From NCBI GenBank assembly GCA_964527735.1, contig CAZGPG010000015.1, positions 22,283-86,282 on the forward strand: 64,000 nt of DNA. Direction: 5' to 3'. The translations under genes and the position numbers were made by a program. The stretch is from JBEBVQ01 sp964527735. GTDB taxonomy: Bacteria > Bacteroidota > Bacteroidia > Chitinophagales > Chitinophagaceae. The notes beneath the pieces are model-generated. The model worked only from the letters and a program-made list of their open reading frames with translations. It was not told the origin of the DNA and did no database searches. Below, piece after piece: positions 24,737 through 34,753 of the stretch. Positions within the stretch are counted from its first letter, which is position 1. Each line of letters begins with the position of its first letter.

Positions 24737-27407
24737 ACTTACCAGGCATTTTTGCGCTGTTTTTACCGGTCTTGTATTATCAGCTTCCGTTGTATCCGGC
24801 CAGATAGCGTTACCTGCCGGGAGCGGACAGGGCAATACAGGTATGGCGGGAGCCTCTCCCCCCCGTGAACCGGAAAAACCCCGCGAATATGAAATCGCCG
24901 GGATCACGGTTTCCGGCGCCAAATATCTGGATGAAGACCTGTTGCTTGCCGTTACGGGATTGACAGTCGGTCAGAAAGTACAGTTCCCGAACGACGACCG
25001 GATCGCCAGAGCCGTCCGCAATCTCTGGAAGCAGGAGCTTTTTTCGGATATTGACATTACTATCACCCGTTTCATCAACGATAAGGTATTTCTCAACATA
25101 CAGGTAGAAGAACGCCCCAAGCTCAGCAGGTATAACTTTAAAGGCATTAAAAAAGGAGAAGCCACAGAGCTGAAAGACAAGCTGAACCTGATACGCTCCC
25201 GTGTATTTACAGAAGGCAGCAAAAAGGAATCTATCGCGCGCATCCGGAAATTCTATGAAGACAAGGGGTACGGCAACACTGAAGTGCAGGTACATGAAAG
25301 AGGTGATTCCGCCGCCATCAACTCCGTCATTGTAACATTTGACATTAAAAAAGGGGTCAAAACACGCGTCAACCAGATCAATATATCGGGCAACGAAAAT
25401 GCTTCAAACATGCGGCTGAAGCGCACACTGAAAAGCACCAAGGAAATGCCGCGGCTGTCGCTGCATCCTGCCGACAACATACATGTATATGAAGGAAGCC
25501 CGCGCTCTTTTGGCAGATATCTCCGGAAGATGCATTTTCTTTCCCCATCCAGAACGCTGGAAGCGCTGAATCCATATTTCCGCTACAACATATTTGCTTC
25601 TTCCAAGTTTAACGAGCAAAAGTTCCAGACAGACAAGCAATCACTGATCGCCTACTATAATTCACTCGGCTACCGTGATGCTGATATAGACAACGATACA
25701 TTATACAGGCTCCCCAATGGCAATCTCAATATAGACCTGAAGGTCAAGGAAGGAAGTCGTTATTACTTCGGGGATATCACCTGGCGGGGCAATACCAAGT
25801 ACACTAATGAAGAGCTTTCCCGTGTACTGGGTATCAAAAGAGGAGACGTATACAACCAGGAACTGCTTGATGCACGCCTCGGCAAACAGCTTAGCCCCGA
25901 AGGCGGCGCAGACATCAGCAGCCTGTACATGGATGACGGCTACCTCTTCTTTAATATCCAGCCCGTCGAAATATCCGTTGTAGACGATACGATCAACTAT
26001 GAAATGCGTATCACCGAAGGACAACAGGCCACTATACGCAATGTGCTCATTACAGGAAATGACCGTACCAACGAGCACGTGATCCGCCGTGAGCTGCGTA
26101 CACTACCCGGCAATAAATTCAGCCGGGCTGATCTGATCCGGTCGCAGCGTGAAATTGCCAACCTCAACTTCTTCGATCAGGAAAGGATCGGCATCCAGCC
26201 GAAGCCGCATCCGGAAGACGGAACGGTGGACATCGAATACAGCCTTGTAGAAAAATCAAGTGATCAGCTGCAGCTTTCCGCAGGTTTTGGCGGCGGCGTA
26301 CGCTTTTACGGGAATATCGGCGTTATCTTCAACAACTTCTCGATACGGAACCTGACCAAACTGAAAAACTGGGACCCCCTGCCCGTAGGCGACGGGCAGC
26401 GCTTCTCTGTAAATTATCAGTCGAACGGGGCCTATTACAACTCTCTCAGCACCTCCTTTACCGAGCCCTGGCTCGGCGGGCGCAGACCCAATGCGCTTAC
26501 CACCAGCTTCATGTACAGCAAGTTTTCAGGGGTAGCCTGGGGCAGTGGTGACCCCAACTCGTCTTTCCTGCGGGTGGCGGGCGGAGGCGTATCGCTCAGC
26601 AAACGGATGAAATGGCCGGATGACTTCTTCATATTCACATATGGCGTCAATTATCAGAATTACCGGCTTAAGCAATACAGCCTGATCCCGAATTTCAACG
26701 ATGGGTTCAGTAATAACCTGTACCTGAAATTTGTACTGGCCAGATATTCTGTAGACCAGCCGCTGTATCCGCGCAGCGGGTCGAATGTTGCCTTTACCTT
26801 CCAGGTTACCCCGCCGTTCAGTGCATTCAGCGGAAAGGACGACTTCAGCAATGAGACCGCAAGCGAAAAATACAAATGGATCGAGTATCACAAATACCGG
26901 TTTACGGCAGACTGGTATCAGAAGATCGTAGGCAACCTGGTGTTGAAACTCTCTACCAAATACGGCTTCCTCGGGTATTACAACCCGACGATCGGATTCT
27001 CTCCGTTTGAACGCTTCCAACTGGGTGGAGACGGCCTGCAGATGAACTCATTCTTCATCGGTAAGGATATCATCTCCCAGCGTGGTTATGAAGTATATGC
27101 TGATAATGCGACTATTTTTAACAAATACACAGCAGAAATACGTTACCCGTTCTCACTGAGTCCTACCTCAACCATATACGGCCTGGTGTTTATGGATGCG
27201 GCCAATGCCTGGAATAATTTCAAAGAATATAATCCGTTTAAGCTTAACCGGGATGCCGGTGTGGGTATTCGTATCTTCCTGCCCATGTTCGGACTGCTCG
27301 GACTGGATTATGGTGTCGGCTTCGACCGGTATAACCCGGCACAGGGAGTTACCGACTTTAAGTCTATTTCAAGATTTACCTTTATGTTAGGTTTCGAACC
27401 GGATTGA
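24729..27407 (+). CDS. bamA: Outer membrane protein assembly factor BamA
   Basis: 892 residues from ATG 24729, where a signal peptide begins (MYKLTRHFCAVFTGLVLSAS); the longer frame is an overlap with uppS. Successive POTRA domains lie in the first half (EIAGITVSGAKYLDEDLL, INQINISGNENASNMRLKR-type, TIRNVLITGNDRTNEHVI) and a 16-stranded barrel in the last 350 residues ending FTFMLGFEPD. It inserts barrel proteins into the outer membrane. A proline-rich stretch precedes the first POTRA. Confidence 0.95.
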   Translation: MYKLTRHFCAVFTGLVLSASVVSGQIALPAGSGQGNTGMAGASPPREPEKPREYEIAGITVSGAKYLDEDLLLAVTGLTVGQKVQFPNDDRIARAVRNLWKQELFSDIDITITRFINDKVFLNIQVEERPKLSRYNFKGIKKGEATELKDKLNLIRSRVFTEGSKKESIARIRKFYEDKGYGNTEVQVHERGDSAAINSVIVTFDIKKGVKTRVNQINISGNENASNMRLKRTLKSTKEMPRLSLHPADNIHVYEGSPRSFGRYLRKMHFLSPSRTLEALNPYFRYNIFASSKFNEQKFQTDKQSLIAYYNSLGYRDADIDNDTLYRLPNGNLNIDLKVKEGSRYYFGDITWRGNTKYTNEELSRVLGIKRGDVYNQELLDARLGKQLSPEGGADISSLYMDDGYLFFNIQPVEISVVDDTINYEMRITEGQQATIRNVLITGNDRTNEHVIRRELRTLPGNKFSRADLIRSQREIANLNFFDQERIGIQPKPHPEDGTVDIEYSLVEKSSDQLQLSAGFGGGVRFYGNIGVIFNNFSIRNLTKLKNWDPLPVGDGQRFSVNYQSNGAYYNSLSTSFTEPWLGGRRPNALTTSFMYSKFSGVAWGSGDPNSSFLRVAGGGVSLSKRMKWPDDFFIFTYGVNYQNYRLKQYSLIPNFNDGFSNNLYLKFVLARYSVDQPLYPRSGSNVAFTFQVTPPFSAFSGKDDFSNETASEKYKWIEYHKYRFTADWYQKIVGNLVLKLSTKYGFLGYYNPTIGFSPFERFQLGGDGLQMNSFFIGKDIISQRGYEVYADNATIFNKYTAEIRYPFSLSPTSTIYGLVFMDAANAWNNFKEYNPFKLNRDAGVGIRIFLPMFGLLGLDYGVGFDRYNPAQGVTDFKSISRFTFMLGFEPD

Positions 27408-27449
27408 TCTTTGTATATTTAATTGTTCATTTAAAATACAGGAAATATA

Positions 27450-27971
27450 ATGAAAAAGATCCTTTTAAGCCTTGTAGTGGTACTGGCAAGCAGTGTTATG
27501 TTCCATGCCGATGCACAACGTTATTGCATCATTGATTCCAAATACATACTCGATAAAATGGTGGAGTATAAGGATGCGCAGACCAGGCTCGATAAAATGT
27601 CGAAAGAATGGCAGCAGGAAATTGACAACAAAATGGCCGAGGTAGATAAACTGTATAAAGGCTATACGGCCGAACGTGCCATACTCAGCGACGAGGTACG
27701 CAAAAAACGGGAAGATGAAATACTCGCATTGGAGAAATCCGTAAAAGACCTGCAAAAACAACGTTTTGGCTACGAAGGGGATTTGTTCAAAAAACGCCAG
27801 GAGCTTGTGAAACCCGTGCAGGACAAAGTATATAATGCCGTTCAGAAATATGCTGCATCCAAGGGCTATGAAATGGTGCTCGACAAAGCCGGTGGGGTTA
27901 CTTTATTTTATGCAGATCCCAAGCTGGACAAAAGTGAAGATGTGCTAAAATTACTTGGAATAAACAAATAA
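27450..27971 (+). CDS. OmpH/Skp-family periplasmic chaperone 1
   Basis: 173 residues. A signal peptide ends near HADAQ, then a helical, highly charged OmpH domain (YKDAQTRLDKMSKEWQQEID, KSVKDLQKQRFGYEGD) and the conserved tail KGYEMVLDKAGG. Skp-like proteins carry unfolded outer-membrane proteins to BamA. It follows bamA by 42 bases and ends in its own intrinsic terminator. Confidence 0.92.
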   Translation: MKKILLSLVVVLASSVMFHADAQRYCIIDSKYILDKMVEYKDAQTRLDKMSKEWQQEIDNKMAEVDKLYKGYTAERAILSDEVRKKREDEILALEKSVKDLQKQRFGYEGDLFKKRQELVKPVQDKVYNAVQKYAASKGYEMVLDKAGGVTLFYADPKLDKSEDVLKLLGINK

Positions 27972-27988
27972 TGATCCTTACTTTGCAT

Positions 27989-28016
27989 CCGCAATTTATC
28001 ACTTTTGCGGTTTTTT
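27989..28016 (+). terminator. Intrinsic terminator after OmpH 1
   Basis: Stem CCGCAA / TTGCGG with a 10-base loop and six T residues. It lies between the two OmpH genes and should lower transcription of the second. Confidence 0.75.
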
Positions 28017-28055
28017 AAAAGTGTAATAATTATTAATTAGAATAGCCTCCAACAA

Positions 28056-28562
28056 ATGAAGAAAATCGTATTGTGCCTTGCATTGGGTGTCATGTCTGCC
28101 CACATCGCTACTGCCCAGGCGTCGAAGCTGGGTTACATCAATTCCCAGGAATTGCTTTCCCTGATGCCCGAAGTAGCGCAAGCGGAGAAAGACCTCCAGG
28201 CTTTTGCAAAAACCTACCAGGATCAGCTGGAAACAATGGGTAAGGAATATGAGAAAAAGATCCAGGAATTCCAGACCCAGGAGAAAACGATGACCGAAGC
28301 GGTAAGAGAAGTAAAGATCAAGGAAATCCAGCAATTGCAGGAACGTATTGAATTTACCCAGCAAAGCGCCCAGGAAAAAGTATCCAACAAAAAGCAGGAG
28401 ATGTACAAACCCCTGCTCGAAAAAGCGGATAAAGCCATTAAAGACGTGGCTACCGAGAAAAAATACGACTATATTTTCGATGCCAGCGCCGGCATGTTAC
28501 TGTATGCCAACGAGAGTGATGATGTGCTTTCACTGGTAAAAGCCAAACTGGGCATAAAATAG
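28056..28562 (+). CDS. OmpH/Skp-family periplasmic chaperone 2
   Basis: 168 residues. A signal peptide (ends near ATAQA), the OmpH start LGYINSQELLSLMPEV, a long central coiled coil and the conserved end KKYDYIFDASAGMLLYA. A paralogue of the preceding gene; tandem OmpH genes after bamA are usual in Bacteroidota. It is 85 bases downstream, past a terminator. Confidence 0.93.
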   Translation: MKKIVLCLALGVMSAHIATAQASKLGYINSQELLSLMPEVAQAEKDLQAFAKTYQDQLETMGKEYEKKIQEFQTQEKTMTEAVREVKIKEIQQLQERIEFTQQSAQEKVSNKKQEMYKPLLEKADKAIKDVATEKKYDYIFDASAGMLLYANESDDVLSLVKAKLGIK

Positions 28563-28635
28563 AGTTATGAATGATGAGTTATGAATGATGAGTGAGTTAA
28601 ACAATTCATCATTCATAACTCATCATTCATAATTA
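28562..28635. repeat. Word-type inverted repeat between convergent genes
   Basis: The left arm has two 14-base words GTTATGAATGATGA in tandem; the right arm has their complement (TCATCATTCATAAC twice). It fills the whole space between the OmpH 2 stop and the sugar transferase stop and may terminate both. Confidence 0.85.
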
Positions 28636-30060
28636 TTACTTCCCTCTCCCCTGGAATAACACCTTCAGTGTGTAAATCATAATTTTTATATCGAGTGCGA
28701 GCGAACAATTCTCGATATAAAGCAGGTCATACTTCATTCGCTCGATCATTTCATCTACATTTTCGGCATAGCCGTATTGCACCATTCCCCAGCTTGTAAG
28801 CCCCGGCTTTACCTTGTGCAGGTATTTATAGTGCGGATGCGTTTGGGAAATGATATCAATAAAATGGGCACGCTCCGGCCGTGGTCCTACGAGCGACATA
28901 TTCCCGATAAGGATATTATAAAACTGTGGTAGCTCATCAATCCGCCATTTACGCATAAAACGCCCCCAGGAAGTGATCCGCGGATCCAATTTACTGGATA
29001 ATGCAGGGCCGTTATCCTCAGCATTGACATACATGGAGCGGAACTTATAAATATAGAACGGCTCACCGAACAAGCCAACACGCTGCTGCCTGTATATGAC
29101 AGGCCCTTTGGACGACAGCAATACCCTGGTTGCGGCAAAAAGATATACCGGCAACAACAGTATCATCGCCAAAAGTGAAACGATAATATCGATGGTGCGC
29201 TTGCAAACCCTTTGCCAGTCGGGCATCAGGTCGGGATAAATATGGATCAGTACTGCATCATAGACATTACTGGTCTTCACCGATCCGGAAATAATATCGT
29301 ACAGATCCGGCTGTACTTTCACCACAACAGGCCGGTAGCTGAGCCGGGTAATAATATTCTCCAGCAGGTGGTGCTCGGAAGAATCAACGGCAACAATAAC
29401 CTCCTCTATATCGTGCTCATCAATGATCGCTTCGAGCTGCGACAGATCACCCAATTGGGGGAGATAGCGACTCATGCCGTTTGTGGCCTCCTTGTTAGAA
29501 TAAATAAAGCCCTTGAAAATATTGCCCAATGCACGCGGGCTTTCCTGTATTCTGCGGTAAATATTAATCGCCTGCTGATTGCCGCCTATCAGCAGCGTAT
29601 TAAAACCCACCTCTCCCCTGATGAGCTTTTGCTTTACATTATTGAGTATCACAATTCTGGCAAGCAGCGTACATGTAGTATGTATCAGCAGATACCTGCC
29701 CGTCATCTGGATAAAATACGAGTAATTTTCGCTGTCATCGGCAAAAACGGCAAGCGAAACGATCACGCTACCGATGATGCAGGAGATCAGCGTCCTGTTG
29801 ATTTCGTGCAGCCGCGACTTCCGGTACAGATCAAAATAAGTACCGGAAAGCAGGTAAAGCAACAGCCACCCACCCGGGATCAGAATAAGTGAGGAAACAA
29901 AATCCCTCATCTGCAACTGTTCCCAGGCCTGGAAAAAAGAAGATTTTCCCAGCCAATGGTACCGGTATGCCCAGAATATAAGCCACGCGGTCGTCGCTGT
30001 GATATAATCAACCACAACCAACTGACGAATAGCCCGTTTCTTCCTCGGATCAAGCTGCAT
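28636..30060 (-). CDS. Polyprenyl-phosphate sugar-1-phosphate transferase (WbaP/WcaJ type)
   Basis: 474 residues. Four N-terminal membrane helices, a CoA-binding-like middle domain (FNTLLIGGNQQAINIYRRI), another helix and the catalytic bacterial sugar transferase domain: KRTIDIIVSLLAMILLLPVY, YKFRSMYVNAED, RKWRIDELPQFYNILIG, MSLVGPRPER and KPGLTSWG. It starts surface-polysaccharide repeat units on undecaprenyl phosphate at the inner membrane. The sugar is unknown. An oxidoreductase of the Gfo/Idh family lies nearby. Confidence 0.93.
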   Translation of the reverse strand: MQLDPRKKRAIRQLVVVDYITATTAWLIFWAYRYHWLGKSSFFQAWEQLQMRDFVSSLILIPGGWLLLYLLSGTYFDLYRKSRLHEINRTLISCIIGSVIVSLAVFADDSENYSYFIQMTGRYLLIHTTCTLLARIVILNNVKQKLIRGEVGFNTLLIGGNQQAINIYRRIQESPRALGNIFKGFIYSNKEATNGMSRYLPQLGDLSQLEAIIDEHDIEEVIVAVDSSEHHLLENIITRLSYRPVVVKVQPDLYDIISGSVKTSNVYDAVLIHIYPDLMPDWQRVCKRTIDIIVSLLAMILLLPVYLFAATRVLLSSKGPVIYRQQRVGLFGEPFYIYKFRSMYVNAEDNGPALSSKLDPRITSWGRFMRKWRIDELPQFYNILIGNMSLVGPRPERAHFIDIISQTHPHYKYLHKVKPGLTSWGMVQYGYAENVDEMIERMKYDLLYIENCSLALDIKIMIYTLKVLFQGRGK

Positions 30061-30068
30061 AACGGAAC

Positions 30069-30923
30069 TCAGAAAGAAACGATTTTAACGTTATCAATGG
30101 CAACCCAGCCCTGAGCTTCTCCGTTATCCGTTCCTGCGCGGATCAGCAGATGAAACTGCGCCCCCTGGTTCGCATTTACAAACTCCTGGAGGCTGATGTA
30201 GATTTTGTTCCATCCGGTACGCGCGTTTACGCCTCCTACATATTCCACCGCCTGGGTTCCATTGGAATAGAACGCCGCAACGCCAACCTGGAATGGTATT
30301 GAACATTTATAATTCATCTCGAGAAACAATTGCCCGGTGGAAGTGGGGCGGAAGACATCGATGGAGATATTCTCGGAACTTTTTTTCGGACCATCGAGGT
30401 AAATATAACCAGACCCGCCGCCTTCAAAAACATAATCCGGATCGGATGTCTTCATGAGCGAGGTGTCCCCTGCAAAACGTTCAAAAGGGTTCCCAAGATC
30501 AAAAGTACTGTTATAGATAAGCCGTGTGCCGCCGGTATACCCCGTCTTTGCATCAAAATGTACGACCTGGCCCGGCTGCGGCTGCAGACGCAATGAATCG
30601 AACATGTAAAAAGGATACGCATACTGGAAGCTTTTCATACCGTTGAAATCAATGCCCGGCGCTACCGTCACTATTCCTTCCTGCTCTGCAATGATCGGGA
30701 TTGTAGCGGGCATTTCGAATGCGCCCAGCGGCTCATTATTAAAATACACCCAGACACTGCTCATCTTGTAAGTGGCAGACCCGAACGTATCGCCCTGATG
30801 TACAAAACGAAAAGAATCTATATGTATATAGGTGGGTATCTTTTCATCGGGGTTGATCACATCACAGCCGGTGCACATCCACGTTGCACTTAAAAGAATG
30901 GCCAGCAATTTATCTATGTTCAT
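30069..30923 (-). CDS. Hypothetical lipoprotein
   Basis: 284 residues from ATG 30923, chosen because the signal peptide MNIDKLLAILLSATWMCTGC with lipobox starts there and a longer frame would overlap the next gene. The mature part is strand-rich, with a jelly-roll-like C-terminal region (IYLDGPKKSSENISIDVF, WVAIDNVKIVSF) that resembles carbohydrate-binding folds. No family is recognised with confidence. It ends 8 bases before the sugar transferase start, so one transcript is likely. Confidence 0.8.
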   Translation of the reverse strand: MNIDKLLAILLSATWMCTGCDVINPDEKIPTYIHIDSFRFVHQGDTFGSATYKMSSVWVYFNNEPLGAFEMPATIPIIAEQEGIVTVAPGIDFNGMKSFQYAYPFYMFDSLRLQPQPGQVVHFDAKTGYTGGTRLIYNSTFDLGNPFERFAGDTSLMKTSDPDYVFEGGGSGYIYLDGPKKSSENISIDVFRPTSTGQLFLEMNYKCSIPFQVGVAAFYSNGTQAVEYVGGVNARTGWNKIYISLQEFVNANQGAQFHLLIRAGTDNGEAQGWVAIDNVKIVSF

Positions 30924-30987
30924 CACTACAGATCTTTCTTCTTTAAAGACGGTTTCTTCTGCTTTTTTACCTATGCAATATATAAAT

Positions 30988-31980
30988 TCACCCTTTGCCG
31001 TGCAATTCATTGTGCAGGCTCATTTTTTTCAGCACCTGGTGTGCTACATCCATAGCCTGGAAGCCGTCGTATACCGAAACCCGGACAGGTCTGTCATGAA
31101 TGATCGCAGCGGTGAATTCTTCCAGTTCCATCCGGATCGCATTTACCGGCGTTACTTCGGGCATCTGCACAGATATTACTTTCTTCTCTCCGTTACCGAG
31201 ATCTATCGGGAAGTCAAACGCGCCCTGCCCTGCCGTTTCCGGCTCTCCCAGGCGGACGATCTCCGTTTTCTTATCCAGAAAGTCGATCCCGATATAGGCA
31301 TCCCGCTGAAACAAACGCATTTTACGCATATTTTTCAGGGATATCCTGCTTGAAGTAAGATTTGCCACGCAACCGTTGTCGAATTCGATCCGGGCATTGG
31401 CAATATCCGCCGTTTTGCTGATCACCGACACGCCACTGGCAGATATCCGCCGGATAGGCGACTTCACCAGGTACAATACAATATCTATATCATGGATCAT
31501 CAGATCCAGTATTACCGACACATCGGTCCCACGGGGATTAAACTGGGCGAGCCTGTGCGTTTCGATAAACATAGGTTCGAGCGACTGGTTGCCCAGCGAC
31601 AAAAACGCGGGATTATAACGCTCCACATGGCCTACCTGGCATTTTACATTGGCCTCATGCACCAGCTTTACCAGCTCCTGCGCTTCTTCAAGCGACTGGG
31701 CCAGCGGCTTTTCCACAAATACATGCTTACCCGATAACAGGGCTTCGCGCGCAATATTATAATGGGCAGTGGTGGTGGTCACAATATCCACCGCATCCGA
31801 AGCCTGCAGCAGCTTCTGAGGATCATCAAAACGCTCCACACCATACTGCGATATGGTAAGGTCTGCATTGGTATCGTCAGGGTCGTAAAAACCCACAAGC
31901 GTCACACCCGCGATCTCTTTCCACTGCTGTATATGTATCCGGCCTAAATGACCTACACCAAAAACTCCTACTTTTAACAT
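30988..31980 (-). CDS. Gfo/Idh/MocA-family NAD(P)-dependent oxidoreductase
   Basis: 330 residues. An N-terminal Rossmann fold with GVFGVGHLGRIH and the family motif EKPLA after GKHVFV (about residue 90), then the catalytic-domain HVERYNPAF and LMIHDIDIVLYL. Family members oxidise or reduce sugars, often nucleotide sugars for surface glycans. The neighbouring sugar transferase supports that role (inference). The start ATG is the first methionine and fits the fold. Confidence 0.9.
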   Translation of the reverse strand: MLKVGVFGVGHLGRIHIQQWKEIAGVTLVGFYDPDDTNADLTISQYGVERFDDPQKLLQASDAVDIVTTTTAHYNIAREALLSGKHVFVEKPLAQSLEEAQELVKLVHEANVKCQVGHVERYNPAFLSLGNQSLEPMFIETHRLAQFNPRGTDVSVILDLMIHDIDIVLYLVKSPIRRISASGVSVISKTADIANARIEFDNGCVANLTSSRISLKNMRKMRLFQRDAYIGIDFLDKKTEIVRLGEPETAGQGAFDFPIDLGNGEKKVISVQMPEVTPVNAIRMELEEFTAAIIHDRPVRVSVYDGFQAMDVAHQVLKKMSLHNELHGKG

Positions 31981-32108
31981 ATCACCTGTATGGCAATTAC
32001 CTGATTAGCTGAGCGCTGATTAGCTGATTTAAACCCGGCAAGATAGCAATAAAAGATAGCTTTTCACAAATAGAAATGAATATATGTGAGGTTTTATAGT
32101 TGACTGTT

Positions 32109-32208
32109 AATTTGAAAATTTGAAAATGTGCCAATTTGAAAATGTCCGTATTATGTGAGTAATAAGCATCACACTCATTTTCAAATTCTCAAATTTTCAA
32201 ATTGCCAC
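32109..32208. repeat. Word-type inverted repeat, TTTGAAAA family
   Basis: The same build as at 5443 and 39527: three AATTTGAAAA-type words, interior TCCGTATTATGTGAGTAATA, then CTCATTTTCAAATTCTCAAA and further complement words. It lies at the 3' end of radC. Confidence 0.85.
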
Positions 32209-32210
32209 AT

Positions 32211-32909
32211 TTAAATCAACCCCTCATCCTGCATACTGAAACAGGTTGTTTGCGCTACGATCAAATGATCCAGCAGCCTGATGTCCATGAAAGTTGCCGC
32301 TTCTTTGATCCGCCGTGTAAGATCCTTGTCGGCCTGGCTGGGGCCGGGGTTTCCCGAAGGATGGTTGTGTGCCAGGATCAGACCATTGGCCTGGTATAGC
32401 AAGGCATTCTTCAATATAATACGGATATCCGCCACCGTGCCTGTGAGTCCTCCGCTGCTGATCAGTTCATGGCGCAATACCTTATTCGACTGGTTCAGGT
32501 ACAGTACGCAAAATACTTCATGGTTCAGATCCGCCAGCAAGGGCCGGACAATATCCGCAGCATCCCTGCTAGTGCGAATGGACGGACGCTGCAGACCTTC
32601 ATTGATCTGTCTCCGACGCCCCAGCTCCAGCGCTGCACCGATTGTTATGGCCCTGGCTGCGCCAATACCTTTTATTTTCTGAAAATCCGCTACAGACAAA
32701 CGTCCCAGCTCATATAAATTCTTGCCGGCCAGTGAAAGGACATCCCGCGCAAGATCCAGCGCAGAGCGCTTCGCAGCGCCGCTCCCGATGAGGATCGCCA
32801 GTAATTCAGCATCGGTCAGGCTGCCCGGCCCCTTGTACAATAGCTTTTCCCTCGGCTTTTCATCTTCCGGCCACGATTTGATCCCGTTCTTCCGCTTCAC
32901 TTTATCCAT
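32211..32909 (-). CDS. radC: RadC family JAB-domain protein
   Basis: 232 residues from ATG 32909 (MDKVKRKNGIKSWPEDEKPR, the usual RadC start). A helix-hairpin-helix-like N-terminal part (FQKIKGIGAARAITIGAALE) is followed by the JAB/MPN metal motif AHNHPSGNPGPSQAD and a distal acidic residue in MDIRLLDHLIVA. The biochemical role of RadC is unsettled; a repair role has been questioned. It is an isolated gene here. Confidence 0.93.
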   Translation of the reverse strand: MDKVKRKNGIKSWPEDEKPREKLLYKGPGSLTDAELLAILIGSGAAKRSALDLARDVLSLAGKNLYELGRLSVADFQKIKGIGAARAITIGAALELGRRRQINEGLQRPSIRTSRDAADIVRPLLADLNHEVFCVLYLNQSNKVLRHELISSGGLTGTVADIRIILKNALLYQANGLILAHNHPSGNPGPSQADKDLTRRIKEAATFMDIRLLDHLIVAQTTCFSMQDEGLI

Positions 32910-33049
32910 GCCTGCACGATAACGACTATAAAAGTATGAAAATAAAAGCCCGGAAAAGCACACAAATAACTGGGAAGCAACGAAATACTATTTTAACAGG
33001 GCATTAATCACTACTTGTTAATTTAGCGGTACCAAATAAGAATGATGTA

Positions 33050-34654
33050 GTGCCTACAAATATATCTCACCTTCCTTACGCGGAAACCGGCTATTTTTCA
33101 ACGCTGATCAAAGATTATCTCGAAGGAGATACTGCGCTCAGGGGCTTTTACAGCTTCACCCCCGACCCCGGGGGTATAGATGCGGCCATACGGGAAAGGA
33201 GAAACTTCCCCGTTGACCGTAAATTGCTGACAGAGACGCTCAGGCAGCAATACCGGGGGGTGGATCATACCGAAGCCACAAAGTATAACCTGGAGCGGCT
33301 GGAGCAGGAAAACAGCTTTACAATATGTACAGCGCATCAGCCCAACCTGATGACCGGCTACCTCTACTTCATATACAAGATCGTACATGCCGTTAAGCTG
33401 GCGGAAATGCTGAACACCGCACATCCGGATAAACATTTCATCCCCGTTTACTACATGGGCGGCGAGGACAACGACCTGGCAGAGCTGGGCACATTCCGCT
33501 ATGGCGGACAGCAATTCACCTGGCACGCAGACGGACAGCAAGGCGGTGTGGGGCGCATGAGCACAGGAAGCCTGAAACCTTTGCTGCACGAACTGTTCCG
33601 GTTATTAGGCCCCCCGGGCAGCAATACGGAAAATCTGACCCAGCTATTGACGGAAGCCTATTTGCATCATGAAACCGTAGCATCGGCAACCCAATACCTC
33701 GTGCATGCGCTTTTCGGACGCTACGGCCTGCTGGTGCTGAATCCGGATGAGCCGGGCTTCAAGAAAGCCATACTACCTGTGCTCAGGGACGAACTGTTGC
33801 ATCAAAACAGCTTCCGCATTGTGCAGGCACAAACAGACCGGCTATCAGAACACTATAAGACACAGGCATTCCCGCGCCCCATCAACCTGTTTTACCTGCA
33901 TGACCAATTGCGGGAAAGGATCGAAAAACAGGAAGATAAATGGGTTGTGGTACATACCGGCCGGCAATGGACGGAACCGGAGCTGCTCGATGAGCTGGAA
34001 GCACATCCTGACCGGTTCAGCCCCAATGTGATCCTTCGGGGCATCTTACAGGAAAGCATACTCCCTAATGTCGCCTTTATAGGCGGCGGCTCGGAAGTAG
34101 CATACTGGCTGCAGCTCAAGCCATTGTTTGAACACTATAGCGTGTTTTTCCCGCCTGTACTGCTGCGGCAATCCGTTTTATGGATTCCCGCAGCATATAC
34201 TGTACTCCGGAAAAAACTGGGCTTTAACCACGAAGACCTAACCGCCTCCGAAGCAGACCTCATCCGCCTGTTTATCACGTCTCATAGCACCGGCGACTGG
34301 CACACGACTGCGGAAAGCAGGGAGATCGAGCAGATTATGGCCCGTATTGCGCAGAAAGCAACAACCCTCGACCCTACCCTTGAAACAGCCGCCGCCGCAA
34401 CGCTCAGCAAGATTAAAAAGCAACTCCTGCGACTGGAAGAAAAAATGTATCGTGCCGAAAAAAGAAAGCAGGAAACACACATCCGACAGATTGAAAAACT
34501 AAAAGCAGCGCTTTTCCCTGGCGGGAATCTGCAGGAACGGACGGAAAATTTCATGCCCTGGTTCATACAATATGGTCCTGCTTATTTCGACCTGCTGAAG
34601 GAAAGCATGCAGCCGGAAAAGAATGAGTTTCTGGTTATTGAGGAGGGTGATTGA
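33050..34654 (+). CDS. bshC: Bacillithiol synthase BshC
   Basis: 534 residues from a GTG start. BshC features: N-terminal LPYAETGYFSTLIKDYLEGD, nucleotide-fold motifs TAHQPNLMTGYLYFIYKI and PVYYMGGEDND, FIGGGSEVAYWLQLKPLFE and a long C-terminal coiled coil (LRLEEKMYRAEKRKQETHIR). It adds cysteine to glucosaminyl-malate as the last step of bacillithiol synthesis. bshA and bshB are not in the window. Confidence 0.93.
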   Translation: MPTNISHLPYAETGYFSTLIKDYLEGDTALRGFYSFTPDPGGIDAAIRERRNFPVDRKLLTETLRQQYRGVDHTEATKYNLERLEQENSFTICTAHQPNLMTGYLYFIYKIVHAVKLAEMLNTAHPDKHFIPVYYMGGEDNDLAELGTFRYGGQQFTWHADGQQGGVGRMSTGSLKPLLHELFRLLGPPGSNTENLTQLLTEAYLHHETVASATQYLVHALFGRYGLLVLNPDEPGFKKAILPVLRDELLHQNSFRIVQAQTDRLSEHYKTQAFPRPINLFYLHDQLRERIEKQEDKWVVVHTGRQWTEPELLDELEAHPDRFSPNVILRGILQESILPNVAFIGGGSEVAYWLQLKPLFEHYSVFFPPVLLRQSVLWIPAAYTVLRKKLGFNHEDLTASEADLIRLFITSHSTGDWHTTAESREIEQIMARIAQKATTLDPTLETAAAATLSKIKKQLLRLEEKMYRAEKRKQETHIRQIEKLKAALFPGGNLQERTENFMPWFIQYGPAYFDLLKESMQPEKNEFLVIEEGD

Positions 34655-34724
34655 TTAGCTGATGTGCCAATTAGCTGATGCCTGCCGTAAAAGATCATTA
34701 GCACATTAACTAATGAGCCAATCA
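34650..34724. repeat. Word-type inverted repeat, TTAGCTGATG family
   Basis: GATTAGCTGATGTGCCAATT and a second TTAGCTGATG on the left, CATTAGCACATTAACTAATG and GAGCCAATC on the right; imperfect. Related words occur at 31998-32030 and 35105-35135. It begins at the bshC stop. Confidence 0.65.
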
Positions 34725-34753
34725 CTGTTGTCCGGAGAAAATATCTGGTATGG

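Noticed and set aside
27989..28016. Riboswitch between the two OmpH genes
   Set aside because: The structure is a simple 6-bp hairpin with a T-run, sufficient as an intrinsic terminator; no conserved aptamer is seen.
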